Source: Methanomassiliicoccaceae archaeon UBA472
GTDB lineage: Archaea; Thermoplasmatota; Thermoplasmata; Methanomassiliicoccales; UBA472
Direction: 5' to 3'
Assembly (NCBI GenBank): GCA_002497075.1
Contig: DAML01000036.1
Coordinates: 1 to 17,258, forward strand
Length of the DNA stretch: 17,258 bases
The notes below the pieces were generated by a model. The model ran no database searches. It had not been told where the DNA came from and saw nothing but the letters and a program-made list of their open reading frames with translations. Below are positions 1-7,448 of this stretch, one piece after another. Position 1 is the stretch's first letter. Each line of letters opens with the position of its first letter. The translations under genes were made by a program, and so were the position numbers.

Positions 1-50
1 AGAGGATGAACATTGACAAGAACGGTAAGTTCGCCCTTAAAGTGCGCTGA
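1..50 (+). CDS. spt4: Transcription elongation factor Spt4 (C-terminal end only)
   Basis: Only the last 15 codons are in the window. The frame reading from base 3 ends in NGKFALKVR and a TGA at 48-50. This matches the usual archaeal Spt4 C-terminus, which closes with a G-K-[YF]-A-[LV]-[KR]-V-R motif. Spt4 (formerly RNA polymerase subunit E'') pairs with Spt5 and keeps RNA polymerase processive. The identification rests on this short tail plus position: in many archaea spt4 lies directly before the dephospho-CoA kinase and rps24e genes, as here. The zinc-binding N-terminal part lies outside the window and cannot be checked. Confidence 0.7.
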   Translation, partial: RMNIDKNGKFALKVR

Positions 51-78
51 TCTGAAAGTTCCGCCAAAAGGGTGGAAC

Positions 79-573
79 ATGCCGGACAGCATGAGGGGCG
101 AATTGGGCATGCCATTCGGTAGTCTGTTCAAGGGCGAGGATGTCCTTGACGCGCTCTCCGGATGTGACAGGCTTATCGCCGTGGGGGACGTGGTCTCCAG
201 CACCCTTATAAACAAGGGTGTCATCCCCCATTTGACCGTTTACGACCGGCGCAACGAAAGGAAGGAGCTGGAGGCGGGGGAACATCCCGCCGATCTTCTT
301 CCGGTGCCGGAGACGAACGTGGAGAACCCCCCTGGGTCCATAACCCCTGGACTGGTCAAGGCCATGAAGGATGGCCTGGAGTCCCCGGAAAGGACCAAGG
401 TACGGGTGATAGGAGAGGAGGACCTGGCCGCGCTAGTGTGCGCCGCCATAGCCCCGGCAGGGTCCTGCCTCGTCTACGGGCTCCCGGGAAAGGGAGTGGT
501 GTTGGTGCATACCGACGCCAAAGTAAACCAGGCGGCGCAAAGACTGATACGCTCAATGGAGGTATTGAAGTGA
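79..573 (+). CDS. GTP-dependent dephospho-CoA kinase (DUF359 family)
   Basis: The product should phosphorylate dephospho-CoA with GTP, the last step of archaeal CoA synthesis, in the cytoplasm. Family signatures are visible in order: an R-x-E-L-x-x-P-F-G start, AVGDVVSSTLINKGVIP, a Y-D-R-R segment, NPPGSIT, GEEDLAAL and YGLPGKGVV. These are the conserved blocks of the DUF359/GTP-DPCK family, and the ~164-residue length is near normal. ATG 79 is chosen because homologues begin just before the R-x-E-L block and because it avoids overlap with spt4. The alternative is TTG 13, which has GAGG 7 nt upstream, overlaps spt4 by 38 nt and adds 22 residues unlike the family. The gene ends in a GTGA overlap with rps24e, implying translational coupling. 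Confidence 0.87.
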   Translation: MPDSMRGELGMPFGSLFKGEDVLDALSGCDRLIAVGDVVSSTLINKGVIPHLTVYDRRNERKELEAGEHPADLLPVPETNVENPPGSITPGLVKAMKDGLESPERTKVRVIGEEDLAALVCAAIAPAGSCLVYGLPGKGVVLVHTDAKVNQAAQRLIRSMEVLK

Positions 574-878
574 AGATCGAGATCGAGAGCAAGAAGCCCA
601 ACGCCCTGATGGACCGCACTGAGGTCAACTTCAAGGCAGACCACAGCGGAGAGGGTTCCCCCAAGAGGGCCGACGTGAAGGCGAAGCTGGCGGAGGTCCT
701 GGCGGTCAGCAAGGACAAGGTCGTCATCGACCACATGGAGACCGAGTTCGGAATGGGCGTCAGCACCGGGTACGCCAAGGTGTACGGCACCGCGGAGTCG
801 GCCAAGAAGTTCGAGAAGAACTACATCCAGGCCAGGAACGGGCTCGCCGAGCCGAAGAAAGCGGGCAAGAAGAAGTGA
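570..878 (+). CDS. rps24e: 30S ribosomal protein S24e
   Basis: This is a small-subunit ribosomal protein shared by archaea and eukaryotes. The sequence shows the family pattern: a beta start KIEIESKKPN, then NFKADHSGEGSPKRADVKAKL, DKVVIDHMETEFG and the GYAKVYGTAESAKKFEKNY block. A basic KKAGKKK tail closes the 102 residues, a normal length. The start is GTG 570, preceded by GGAGGT at 558-563, and it shares bases with the upstream TGA. The frame stays open far upstream, but that part (from 438) lies inside the kinase gene and is not coding. The gene is co-transcribed with rps27ae, 10 nt downstream. Confidence 0.94.
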   Translation: MKIEIESKKPNALMDRTEVNFKADHSGEGSPKRADVKAKLAEVLAVSKDKVVIDHMETEFGMGVSTGYAKVYGTAESAKKFEKNYIQARNGLAEPKKAGKKK

Positions 879-888
879 GGTGTGAACC

Positions 889-1083
889 ATGGCTGCTCCT
901 AAGAAGAAAGAGGTAAAGAAGGAAACCCCGTCGGCAAAGAAGGACTACTACCAGGCCAAGGGGGAGAAGCTGGAACGGTTGAAGAAGAGCTGCCCCAAGT
1001 GCGGGCCCGGCGTGTTCATGGGCGAGCACAAGGACCGCACGTCCTGCGGCAAGTGCGGATACACCGAGTTCAAGAAGAAGTGA
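889..1083 (+). CDS. rps27ae: 30S ribosomal protein S27ae (zinc ribbon)
   Basis: This 64-residue small-subunit protein has a lysine-rich N-terminus (MAAPKKKEVKKE) and a C4 zinc ribbon. The ribbon is Cys35-x2-Cys38 in SCPKCGPGVFM and Cys53-x2-Cys56 in SCGKCGYTEF. In eukaryotes the homologue is made as a ubiquitin fusion; archaea have the free form, as here. A strong GAGGTG lies just before ATG 889. It follows rps24e at once, the standard archaeal order. No kae1 gene follows, unlike some archaeal clusters; a tRNA gene comes next. Confidence 0.95.
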   Translation: MAAPKKKEVKKETPSAKKDYYQAKGEKLERLKKSCPKCGPGVFMGEHKDRTSCGKCGYTEFKKK

Positions 1084-1117
1084 GCGTGTCTCGATCTTCC
1101 CTTCCCGCGAGGGCGGG

Positions 1118-1125
1118 CTAATAGG
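1118..1125 (+). promoter_or_regulatory. Probable TATA box for tRNA-Arg
   Basis: CTAATAGG lies about 25 nt before the tRNA 5' end, the spacing expected for an archaeal promoter. A short inverted repeat (GGTCAT 1124-1129 with ATGACC 1139-1144) lies between it and the tRNA. A small GC hairpin (CCCGC-GAGG-GCGGG, ending at about 1116) precedes it and might help end the ribosomal-protein transcript, although no T-run follows. Confidence 0.35.
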
Positions 1126-1146
1126 TCATGGCATTCCAATGACCGC

Positions 1147-1220
1147 GGGCCTGTAGTGTAGCTTGGATATCACTGAAGCCTCCGGAGCTTCGAACTGGGG
1201 TTCGAATCCCCACAGGCCCG
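1147..1220 (+). tRNA. tRNA-Arg (anticodon CCG)
   Basis: A full cloverleaf can be folded by eye. The acceptor GGGCCTG pairs perfectly with CAGGCCC (1213-1219). The D-arm GTGT...TCAC has one mismatch at its inner pair. The anticodon stem GAAGC/GCTTC holds the loop CTCCGGA, giving anticodon CCG, which reads the arginine codon CGG. A 4-nt variable region follows, then the T-arm TGGGG-TTCGAAT-CCCCA. G1220 is the discriminator base. No intron is seen. The 3' CCA is not fully encoded (CCT follows), so CCA must be added after transcription. In the precursor two extra pairs (1145-1146 with 1220-1221) could extend the acceptor stem. Confidence 0.95.
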
Positions 1221-1243
1221 CCTTAACCCTCAATTACAACACA

Positions 1244-1251
1244 TTCTTATC
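1244..1251 (+). promoter_or_regulatory. Possible TATA box for the phosphomevalonate dehydratase genes
   Basis: TTCTTATC in the A/T-rich gap after the tRNA is centred about 26 nt before ATG 1274. No Shine-Dalgarno sequence precedes that ATG, which fits a leaderless transcript starting at or near it. The match is weak, and read-through from the tRNA promoter is also possible. Confidence 0.3.
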
Positions 1252-1273
1252 CATCGATCATGTTCCCCTGGAC

Positions 1274-2440
1274 ATGCAACTAACCCCGGAAGAGCAGGCT
1301 ATGTTGGCCGGCCACGAAGGCAAGGCCAAGCGCAAGGCCATGGAGCTTTTGGTGGCCTTGGGCGCGATATACCGTGCCGATCGTCTTATCCCCATAACCT
1401 CCGCTCACCTTTCTGGCGTTTCCTACAAGACCATCGGCGAGGGCGGTATCGACTTCCTGGAGGAGATGGCAATGGACGGGAAGGTGACCGTTCCCACCAC
1501 CCTGAACCCCATGGGCATGGACGGGGAGCGGTGGAAGGAGATGGGCGTGAACGAGCATTTCGCCAAGAGGCAGCTGCATATCATCTCTCTATACGAAAAG
1601 ATGGGCGTGGAGGTCAATTGTACCTGCACCCCCTATCTGCTCACGAACCGGCCCAATTTCGGCGAACATATTGCCTGGGCAGAGTCTTCGGCCCTGTCCT
1701 TCGCCAACTCCGTGCTTGGGGCCAGGACGAACAGGGAAGGAGGTCCGGGTGCTCTAGCTGCGGCCATCACCGGAAGGACGCCGAACTACGGTCTGCATCT
1801 GGACCAGAACCGCAAGGCGACCCACGTTATCGAGGTCGAGGAGGGCATCACCAAGGACGAGTGGTCACTGGTCGGCCACGCGGTGGGGCGGAAGCTCGGA
1901 GCGTGCATTCCGTTCTTCCGCGGGCTCGGCAGCGATGTCAACGGCCTCAAGTCGCTGGCGGCCGCCATGGCCGCCGCCGGTTCCGTAGCCATGTTCATGG
2001 TCGAGCGGGTCACGCCGGAACAGCCTGGATCATTGGAAGGGCTGCCGGTGGTCAAGATCACCCGGCAGGACATCGAGGACACTGTCAGGCGACTGCGCAC
2101 CGGGATAAAACCGGACCTCATCGCCATAGGCTGCCCGCATCTCTCGGAAAGTGAAATGAAGGAGCTGGCAGAATACCTGGACGGAAAGAAGAAGAAGGGC
2201 GACACGGAGGTGTGGTTCTGCACATCGAAAAGCGTATGGCTTCGCTGCCCCAAGGAGAGGGCGGTGCTGGAGCGATTCGGCAAGGTGCTGTGCGACACCT
2301 GCATGGTCGTGGCGCCTATCGAAGGGACGCATAAGGTCACGGCCAGCGATTCGGCCAAGGCATGCGCCTATCTTCCCGGGCTTTGCTCGCAGAAGGTCTT
2401 CTGCGGCTCCCGGCGCGAACTAATGGAGTTGATCTTGTGA
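1274..2440 (+). CDS. Phosphomevalonate dehydratase large subunit (aconitase X catalytic domain)
   Basis: The 388-residue product matches the aconitase X/DUF521 family, whose archaeal members dehydrate mevalonate 5-phosphate to trans-anhydromevalonate phosphate in the archaeal mevalonate pathway. Family features are the MQLTPEEQAMLAGHEGKA start, KAMELLVALG, the NCTCTPYL block (Cys116, Cys118), NSVLGARTNREGGP, RTPNYGLH, AIGCPHL (Cys287) and CDTCMVVAP (Cys340, Cys343). The last cysteines and Cys116 or Cys287 are candidate iron-sulfur ligands; the exact set is inferred. The start is ATG 1274 because homologues begin there. The frame stays open upstream to 1163, but that stretch is inside the tRNA. 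The gene ends in a GTGA overlap with the small-subunit gene, as expected for a two-subunit enzyme. Other AcnX enzymes act on hydroxyproline-type substrates, but the archaeal setting favours PMDh. Confidence 0.88.
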   Translation: MQLTPEEQAMLAGHEGKAKRKAMELLVALGAIYRADRLIPITSAHLSGVSYKTIGEGGIDFLEEMAMDGKVTVPTTLNPMGMDGERWKEMGVNEHFAKRQLHIISLYEKMGVEVNCTCTPYLLTNRPNFGEHIAWAESSALSFANSVLGARTNREGGPGALAAAITGRTPNYGLHLDQNRKATHVIEVEEGITKDEWSLVGHAVGRKLGACIPFFRGLGSDVNGLKSLAAAMAAAGSVAMFMVERVTPEQPGSLEGLPVVKITRQDIEDTVRRLRTGIKPDLIAIGCPHLSESEMKELAEYLDGKKKKGDTEVWFCTSKSVWLRCPKERAVLERFGKVLCDTCMVVAPIEGTHKVTASDSAKACAYLPGLCSQKVFCGSRRELMELIL

Positions 2441-3210
2441 AGTTAAAGGGACGTGAGATATGCAAAGGGAAGGCGATCGGGCGGCTGCTAGTTCTGAACG
2501 AACCGTTCAGCTTCCTGGGCGGCGTGGACCCCCTGACCGGAGAGCTTACCGTGGCCTCCGGTCGGGAAGGGGAGAACATCGAGAACCGCATCCTGGTATT
2601 CCCCTGCGGTAAGGGTTCTACGGTCGGTTCGTACACCATCATGGACCTCAAGAAGAACGGCCACCTCCCGGCGGCCATCGTGAACGCTCAGGCCGAAACG
2701 ATCGTAGCCACCGGGGCGGTCATGGCCGGCTTGCCGATGATCGACTCCATCGACACATCGATCCTCAGGGATGGGGATAGGGCGGTGCTGGTCGGAGACG
2801 GGCTGGACATGATGGACCTGATGGAGAGGAAGGTGGTGACCTGCGTTCTGCACCGCAAAGGAAAGATACTGATCCTAAAGCGCAGCCAGAAGGTAGGGAC
2901 CAACCAGGGCAAGTGGGCCGCTGTCAGCGGGTTCATCGAACGAGGCGAGAAGCCGGAGGGGACCGCCCTGAAGGAGATAGCGGAGGAGACGGGTATAACC
3001 ACCGCCCGCCTGAAAGGCCGGGCGGAGGCGTTCCGGATCCGCGACGGCACTTTCGTCTGGAGCATCTATCCTTACCTGTTCGAGGTCGGGGACGAGGAGG
3101 TAAAGCTGGACTGGGAGCACACCGAGTGCGCCTGGGTCGACCCCGCGGAGCTGGAAGGCTACGAAACCGTCCCCGGCTTCCGCAGGGTGCTGGACGCATT
3201 GGGGTTATAG
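2437..3210 (+). CDS. Phosphomevalonate dehydratase small subunit fused to a NUDIX domain
   Basis: This 257-residue product has two domains. Residues ~1-130 are the aconitase X swivel domain (DUF126), the PMDh small subunit, with the conserved GKGSTVGSY at 58-66, followed by PAAIVNAQAETIVATGA and GLPMIDSID. Residues ~132-257 form a NUDIX fold. Its box spans 165-187 (Gly165, Glu171, Lys179, Glu180, Glu183, Glu184, Gly186), with Lys in place of the usual Arg in REUxEE. The tail has LDWEHTECAWVDP and YETVPGF. The start is GTG 2437, with GGAG at 2425-2428, overlapping the large-subunit stop. PMDh small subunits are normally only ~130 residues, so the NUDIX part is extra. The NUDIX substrate is unknown; a nucleotide sugar, an NTP or an isoprenoid diphosphate are all possible. 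The end overlaps the convergent ileS by 6 nt. Confidence 0.86.
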   Translation: MKLKGREICKGKAIGRLLVLNEPFSFLGGVDPLTGELTVASGREGENIENRILVFPCGKGSTVGSYTIMDLKKNGHLPAAIVNAQAETIVATGAVMAGLPMIDSIDTSILRDGDRAVLVGDGLDMMDLMERKVVTCVLHRKGKILILKRSQKVGTNQGKWAAVSGFIERGEKPEGTALKEIAEETGITTARLKGRAEAFRIRDGTFVWSIYPYLFEVGDEEVKLDWEHTECAWVDPAELEGYETVPGFRRVLDALGL

Positions 3211-6200
3211 GGCCCCGTCAACTTCCTTCTCCAGCAGGTTCAGCTCGTTGGCGTCCAGGGTGGAGGGGTTCAGCACCATCATCATGACGGAGTTGTTTAT
3301 GGCCACCTGGTCCCTAAGCGACTGAACGAAGCGCAGCACCGTCAGGAAGTTGTTGTTGGTGATCAGGTACTCCAATCCATCCAGCAGCACCACTCCCTGT
3401 CCCTGGGTCAGGAACTGCTCCAGCGAGTAGTTCAGCTTCTCCAGGTCCTTGGGGCGCAGGCTGTCCTCCTTGCCCACGTTGCTCAGCCAGACGATAGGGG
3501 TTTCACCAAGATCGTACTTGCTGCGGATCTTCACCGGATAGTTCCTGGTGATGCAGAACCCGCGCTTCCCCTTCTTCAGCTGGTCCATGAACAGCTGGTA
3601 CGAGCGGTCGGAACGGTCGTCCTTTATCAGGTAGCTGTAACCGTCCTGAAGTCCTTGCACCTTCAGCGCTTCCGGCTCCTCCTCCACCGCCTCGACGCGC
3701 AGCGAGGTGTCGCAATCTGGGCAGTTCAGGTCCTTGGCGGTCACCTCTCGCCCGCAATTCGGGCAGGCGGAACAGCGCTGGAAACCTCCGTTGGCCACGT
3801 ACTTCAGGATCTCGTCGATGGTCTTGCTTCCCAGTCCTGGAACGCTCTTCAGGTCGTCCCTTTGGGCGGCCTGCAGCCGGTCCAATGAATCGTATCCGGC
3901 GTCGTAGAGCATTTCCGCCTTGAGATCGTTCATGCGCGGTATGCGCAGGAGGTACGGCGTAATCTCCGCCTTGTCCATGGTCTTGCCGCTGCCCTCCGGG
4001 ACAGCTTTGCAGATTTCAGCGGAACGGTCGGAATGATGCAGCGCCCGGCGCACGTCGGCCTTGGGCAGCTTGGTTATTTCCTCCAACTTCTCTTCGCCCA
4101 GCAGCTTAAGGGCCGCTTCCGTGCGCACTCCGGCGTCAACCAGCGCCTCAGCGGCCTTGGCGGTTATGCCAGGGACCTTGGCCAATTCCTTGATGGATTC
4201 CTTCAGGTTCATGGAGGAGACGCCGATCTCCACCTTCTCCCCCTCTATCTCCCACTTGCCGATCTGGTCGCCGTGCACCTCCATGACCAGGTCCATGGAT
4301 TTGGACCGCACCTCGGACATGATGTGCTTCTTCCACATCTTGACGTACTCGGCCAACTTGCTGTCGGCGAGTATTTCCACCTTGATGAACTCCTCGACGT
4401 CCAGCTTCATTTCCTTGCGGGTCTGCTGCACCCGGCGTATGATCTCCCTGGAAAAGCCCTCCGCCTCGATCTCGCGGGTGACCTCGAAGTCCAGGTACAG
4501 CTCGCCTCCGCTAAAGGTCGCGGCATACACGTCCTTTGGCAAAGATACGGTGAAGGAGACCATGTTCGGCTCTATCTTGACCAATTGTCCCTCGATGCCC
4601 AGCGAATACTCGCCGCGCTGCATGCTCTCCTTGATGAGGCTGGCCGGGCGGCTCTGCAGCAACACCGCTATCTTGGAGGCCCATTGCCGATAGACCTTAC
4701 CTATGGCCATGGGGTTCGGGACGACGTTCAGAACGGTCTCCGACCATTCCTCGCCGGTGCCGACGTACTCGATCTCCTTGACATTGGCCTGGGACCTGAG
4801 TATGTCCTCCAGCGCCCGCAGGGAGAGCAAGGTGTCGTTGCTGTCGACCTTTATGACCACCCTCTTCATCGGCCAGCGCAGCTTGACGTTCTTCAGTTGG
4901 CGTTCCCGGGTGACGGTTTCCACGATCTCCTGCACCATGGACATGGCCTTTTCAAGGCGCTCGTCCACCTTGGTCAGGTCGCTGTTCGGCCAGTCCATCA
5001 TGTGCACGGTCGGCTTGGAGCCGTCCATATGTCGGTAGACCTCATCGGCCAGATGCGGGCATATCGGCGCCATGAGAAGGGCCGTGTCCATGATCGCGTC
5101 GTAAAGGGTGCGGTAGGCGGCCAGCTTTCCGGCGTCGCCCTCCTCGCTCCACATGCGGTCGCGGATCAATCTGACGTACCATCTGGACAGGTCGTCCAGT
5201 ATGTATTGCTCCAGGGCCCTTCCGGCCTTGTGCAGCTCCAGGGCGTTCACCTGTCGGGTGAACTCGTTCTTGAGCTTCTCGGTACGGGAGATGAGCCAGA
5301 GATCTTCCTGGTTCAGGTGTGCGCGGACGGCCTCCTTGGTGATGCGCTGCGGCTCGAAGTGGTCGATGGCCATGTAGGTGGTGGCAAAGTTGACCACGTT
5401 CCAGAAAACGTTCAGCGTCTTACGGGCGTTCTTGACGCCCTCCATCTGGAAAGGAATGTCCTCCCAGGGGGCGGACGTTTTCAATAAATAGAAGCGCAAA
5501 GCGTCGGCTCCGTGCTCCTTGATGACCTTTCCTGGCTCGACGACGTTGCCCTTGCTCTTGGACATCGGCTGTCCCTGGCCATCCAGCATCCATCCGTGCA
5601 TCAGCACTGATTCGTAGGGCGCACGTCCGAAGGCTATGACGCCTGCCGCTAACTGCGAATAGAACCAGCCGCGGGTCTGGTCGTGAGCCTCAACGATGAA
5701 CTTGGCCGGCCACAGGCGCTCGAAGGCGTCCCGCTTCTTCGGGAAGCCGAGCTGCGCCCAGGAGGCCACGGCCGAATCGAACCACACGTCCAGGACGTCC
5801 GGGACGCGGGTCATCTTGCCGCCGCACTTGGGGCACACCAGCTTCACGGAGTCTATCCAGGGGCGGTGAAGTTCCATGTCTTCAACGTAACCCTCGGCCC
5901 CTATCAGCTCCTCGGTCATGCCGATCACCCTCATTTCGCCGCAGCCGCAGGTCCATACCGGGATCGGTATGCCCCAGTATCTCTGTCGAGAGATGCACCA
6001 GTCACGGGCGTTCATGGTCCAGTCGTACTCACGTGAGGAACCGGCCCAGTCCGGGGTCCAGCGCACCTTCTCGATCTCCTCCAGCATCTGGTCCTTAACC
6101 TGGGTGACCCTCAGGAACCACTGGTCGGTCGTTCTGAAGAGAACAGGTGATTTGCAGCGCCAGCAGTGGCCGAAGCGGTGCTCGATCGTACCGCTGAAGA

Positions 6201-7365
6201 ACAGTCGGTCGTTGGCCTCCAGGTCCTTGAGCAGCTCCGGATTGGCCTTCTTGATATGCATGCCGACGTATTTGCTACCCACCAAGGGAGTGTACACACC
6301 GGCCTCATCGACCGGGCAGAACGGCTCCAGGCCGAACTCCTTCCCCAGTTCGAAGTCCTCGGGTCCGTGGCCGGGTGCGATGTGCACCAGTCCGGTGTTG
6401 GACGCCTCGACGGTCTTCGACGGAAGCACCTTGTGCAGCCATTTGCCGGTCGCTTGCGTCTGATAGGGAACCTCGTCAACGAAGGGGGTTATGTATTCCA
6501 CCCCGACCAGATCGTCTCCCTGAATGGTCTGCAGGACATCGTACTTCTCCCAGCCTCCGAGAGCCCTTATTTCCTCCTCCAGCCCCTTCATTATGATGAC
6601 CGTGTCGGTGACGCCGATGCGCCGGTAACGGACCTTGACGTATTCAAAGTCCGGGTGAGCCGCGACCGCCAGGTTAGCGGGCAGCGTCCAGGGGGTGGTG
6701 GTCCATATTAACAAAGAGACCTTGGGGTCGTCCTTCAAACGGAACTTAACGTAGATGGACGGGTCCTTCTCGTCCCAGTAATCGATCTCCGCCTCCGCCA
6801 ATGCGGTCTCGCAGCGCGGACAGCCCGGAAGGACCCGGCTGGCGCTTATCAGCAATCCTTTATCGAAAGCGCGCTTCAGGGTCCACCAGGCCGCCTCGAT
6901 GTAGTTCGGGGCGATGGTCAGATAAGGTTTCTCCCAATCGAACCACACGCCCAGCTCCTTGAAGTCGGCGTTCATCTGCTTCTGGAAGTCCAGGGCGAAG
7001 CTCTTGCATGTACCGACGAACTTGTCGATACCGTACTCCTCGATCTCCTTCTTGTTCTTCACGCCGATGGACTTCTCCACCTTGACCTCGATGGGGAGAC
7101 CATGCATGTCGTAACCAGGAGTATCGCTCACATTGAACTTCTGCATACGTTTGAACCTGACGATCATATCCTTGATCGTCTTGTTCATCGCCGTGCCCAG
7201 GTGGATGTATCCAGTGGTGTATGGAGGACCGTCCACGAAGTAGAAGTCCGGGCCAGAGGCCCTGAGTTCCTTGGTCTTCTTGTACGCATCGGTCTCTGCC
7301 CAAAGGAGTTGGACCGACTTTTCCAGCGCGCTAGGGTTATAATTGCCTTGGACCTGCTTTATCAT
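3205..7365 (-). CDS. ileS: Isoleucyl-tRNA synthetase with HhH, zinc-ribbon and DUF835 C-terminal extension
   Basis: The product charges tRNA-Ile. The class I signatures are HLGT at 55-58 (within DGPPYTTGYIHLGTAMNK) and MSKSK at 601-605. An editing domain with WTTTPWTLPANLAV, a Cys-rich insertion with CPKCGGKM, and an anticodon-binding region ending near residue 1051 are also present. That is a normal archaeal IleRS, but the frame runs on to 1386 residues. The tail holds a helix-hairpin-helix-like segment at ~1060-1110 (KVPGITAKAAEAL) and a second at ~1139-1190 (DDLKSVPGLGSKTIDEI). A zinc ribbon follows (Cys1198, 1201, 1204, 1215, 1218), then a DUF835 domain at ~1241-1386 with GYSYLIK, ITRNYP, VVLLDGLEYLITNNNF and ELNLLEKE. 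No stop or frameshift is seen at the joint. The role of the tail is unknown. fen lies 83 nt upstream on the same strand. Confidence 0.93.
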   Translation of the reverse strand: MIKQVQGNYNPSALEKSVQLLWAETDAYKKTKELRASGPDFYFVDGPPYTTGYIHLGTAMNKTIKDMIVRFKRMQKFNVSDTPGYDMHGLPIEVKVEKSIGVKNKKEIEEYGIDKFVGTCKSFALDFQKQMNADFKELGVWFDWEKPYLTIAPNYIEAAWWTLKRAFDKGLLISASRVLPGCPRCETALAEAEIDYWDEKDPSIYVKFRLKDDPKVSLLIWTTTPWTLPANLAVAAHPDFEYVKVRYRRIGVTDTVIIMKGLEEEIRALGGWEKYDVLQTIQGDDLVGVEYITPFVDEVPYQTQATGKWLHKVLPSKTVEASNTGLVHIAPGHGPEDFELGKEFGLEPFCPVDEAGVYTPLVGSKYVGMHIKKANPELLKDLEANDRLFFSGTIEHRFGHCWRCKSPVLFRTTDQWFLRVTQVKDQMLEEIEKVRWTPDWAGSSREYDWTMNARDWCISRQRYWGIPIPVWTCGCGEMRVIGMTEELIGAEGYVEDMELHRPWIDSVKLVCPKCGGKMTRVPDVLDVWFDSAVASWAQLGFPKKRDAFERLWPAKFIVEAHDQTRGWFYSQLAAGVIAFGRAPYESVLMHGWMLDGQGQPMSKSKGNVVEPGKVIKEHGADALRFYLLKTSAPWEDIPFQMEGVKNARKTLNVFWNVVNFATTYMAIDHFEPQRITKEAVRAHLNQEDLWLISRTEKLKNEFTRQVNALELHKAGRALEQYILDDLSRWYVRLIRDRMWSEEGDAGKLAAYRTLYDAIMDTALLMAPICPHLADEVYRHMDGSKPTVHMMDWPNSDLTKVDERLEKAMSMVQEIVETVTRERQLKNVKLRWPMKRVVIKVDSNDTLLSLRALEDILRSQANVKEIEYVGTGEEWSETVLNVVPNPMAIGKVYRQWASKIAVLLQSRPASLIKESMQRGEYSLGIEGQLVKIEPNMVSFTVSLPKDVYAATFSGGELYLDFEVTREIEAEGFSREIIRRVQQTRKEMKLDVEEFIKVEILADSKLAEYVKMWKKHIMSEVRSKSMDLVMEVHGDQIGKWEIEGEKVEIGVSSMNLKESIKELAKVPGITAKAAEALVDAGVRTEAALKLLGEEKLEEITKLPKADVRRALHHSDRSAEICKAVPEGSGKTMDKAEITPYLLRIPRMNDLKAEMLYDAGYDSLDRLQAAQRDDLKSVPGLGSKTIDEILKYVANGGFQRCSACPNCGREVTAKDLNCPDCDTSLRVEAVEEEPEALKVQGLQDGYSYLIKDDRSDRSYQLFMDQLKKGKRGFCITRNYPVKIRSKYDLGETPIVWLSNVGKEDSLRPKDLEKLNYSLEQFLTQGQGVVLLDGLEYLITNNNFLTVLRFVQSLRDQVAINNSVMMMVLNPSTLDANELNLLEKEVDGAL

Positions 7366-7398
7366 CGCCGTCCCTTTACGCCCCTATTGGCCAACTTC

Positions 7399-7406
7399 CT
7401 TTTAAA
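7399..7406 (-). promoter_or_regulatory. Probable TATA box for ileS
   Basis: On the minus strand this reads TTTAAAAG within GGGTTTAAAAGGAAG, in the 83-nt gap after fen. It is about 38 nt before the ileS ATG, so transcription would start near 7378 with a leader of about a dozen bases. ileS may therefore have its own promoter as well as read-through from fen. Confidence 0.5.
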
Positions 7407-7448
7407 CCCGTTGGTCCTGGCTATACTTCGGCGAACTCTCGCGAGCGC

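Noticed and set aside
438..569. N-terminal extension of S24e by 44 residues
   Set aside because: This stretch codes for the dephospho-CoA kinase in another frame. GTG 570 has a strong ribosome binding site and matches the S24e family start.
1163..1273. N-terminal extension of the phosphomevalonate dehydratase large subunit into the tRNA
   Set aside because: The first part of the frame is the tRNA-Arg itself; homologues start at MQLTPEE (ATG 1274).
1531..2154. A 207-codon plus-strand frame inside the phosphomevalonate dehydratase gene
   Set aside because: It is in a different frame from the conserved AcnX sequence and is Arg/Gly/His-rich low-information protein; a frame shadow.
3503..3757. 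A separate small minus-strand gene in the zinc ribbon/DUF835 region
   Set aside because: It is out of frame with the DUF835 domain, Arg/Gly-rich and motif-free. The DUF835 sequence is in the ileS frame.
4033..5487. A 484-codon open frame on the plus strand inside ileS
   Set aside because: It is antisense to the well-supported IleRS core. Its translation is rich in Leu, His, Gly and Val with no recognisable motif, as expected for the mirror of a GC-rich gene. The IleRS motifs on the other strand are unambiguous.
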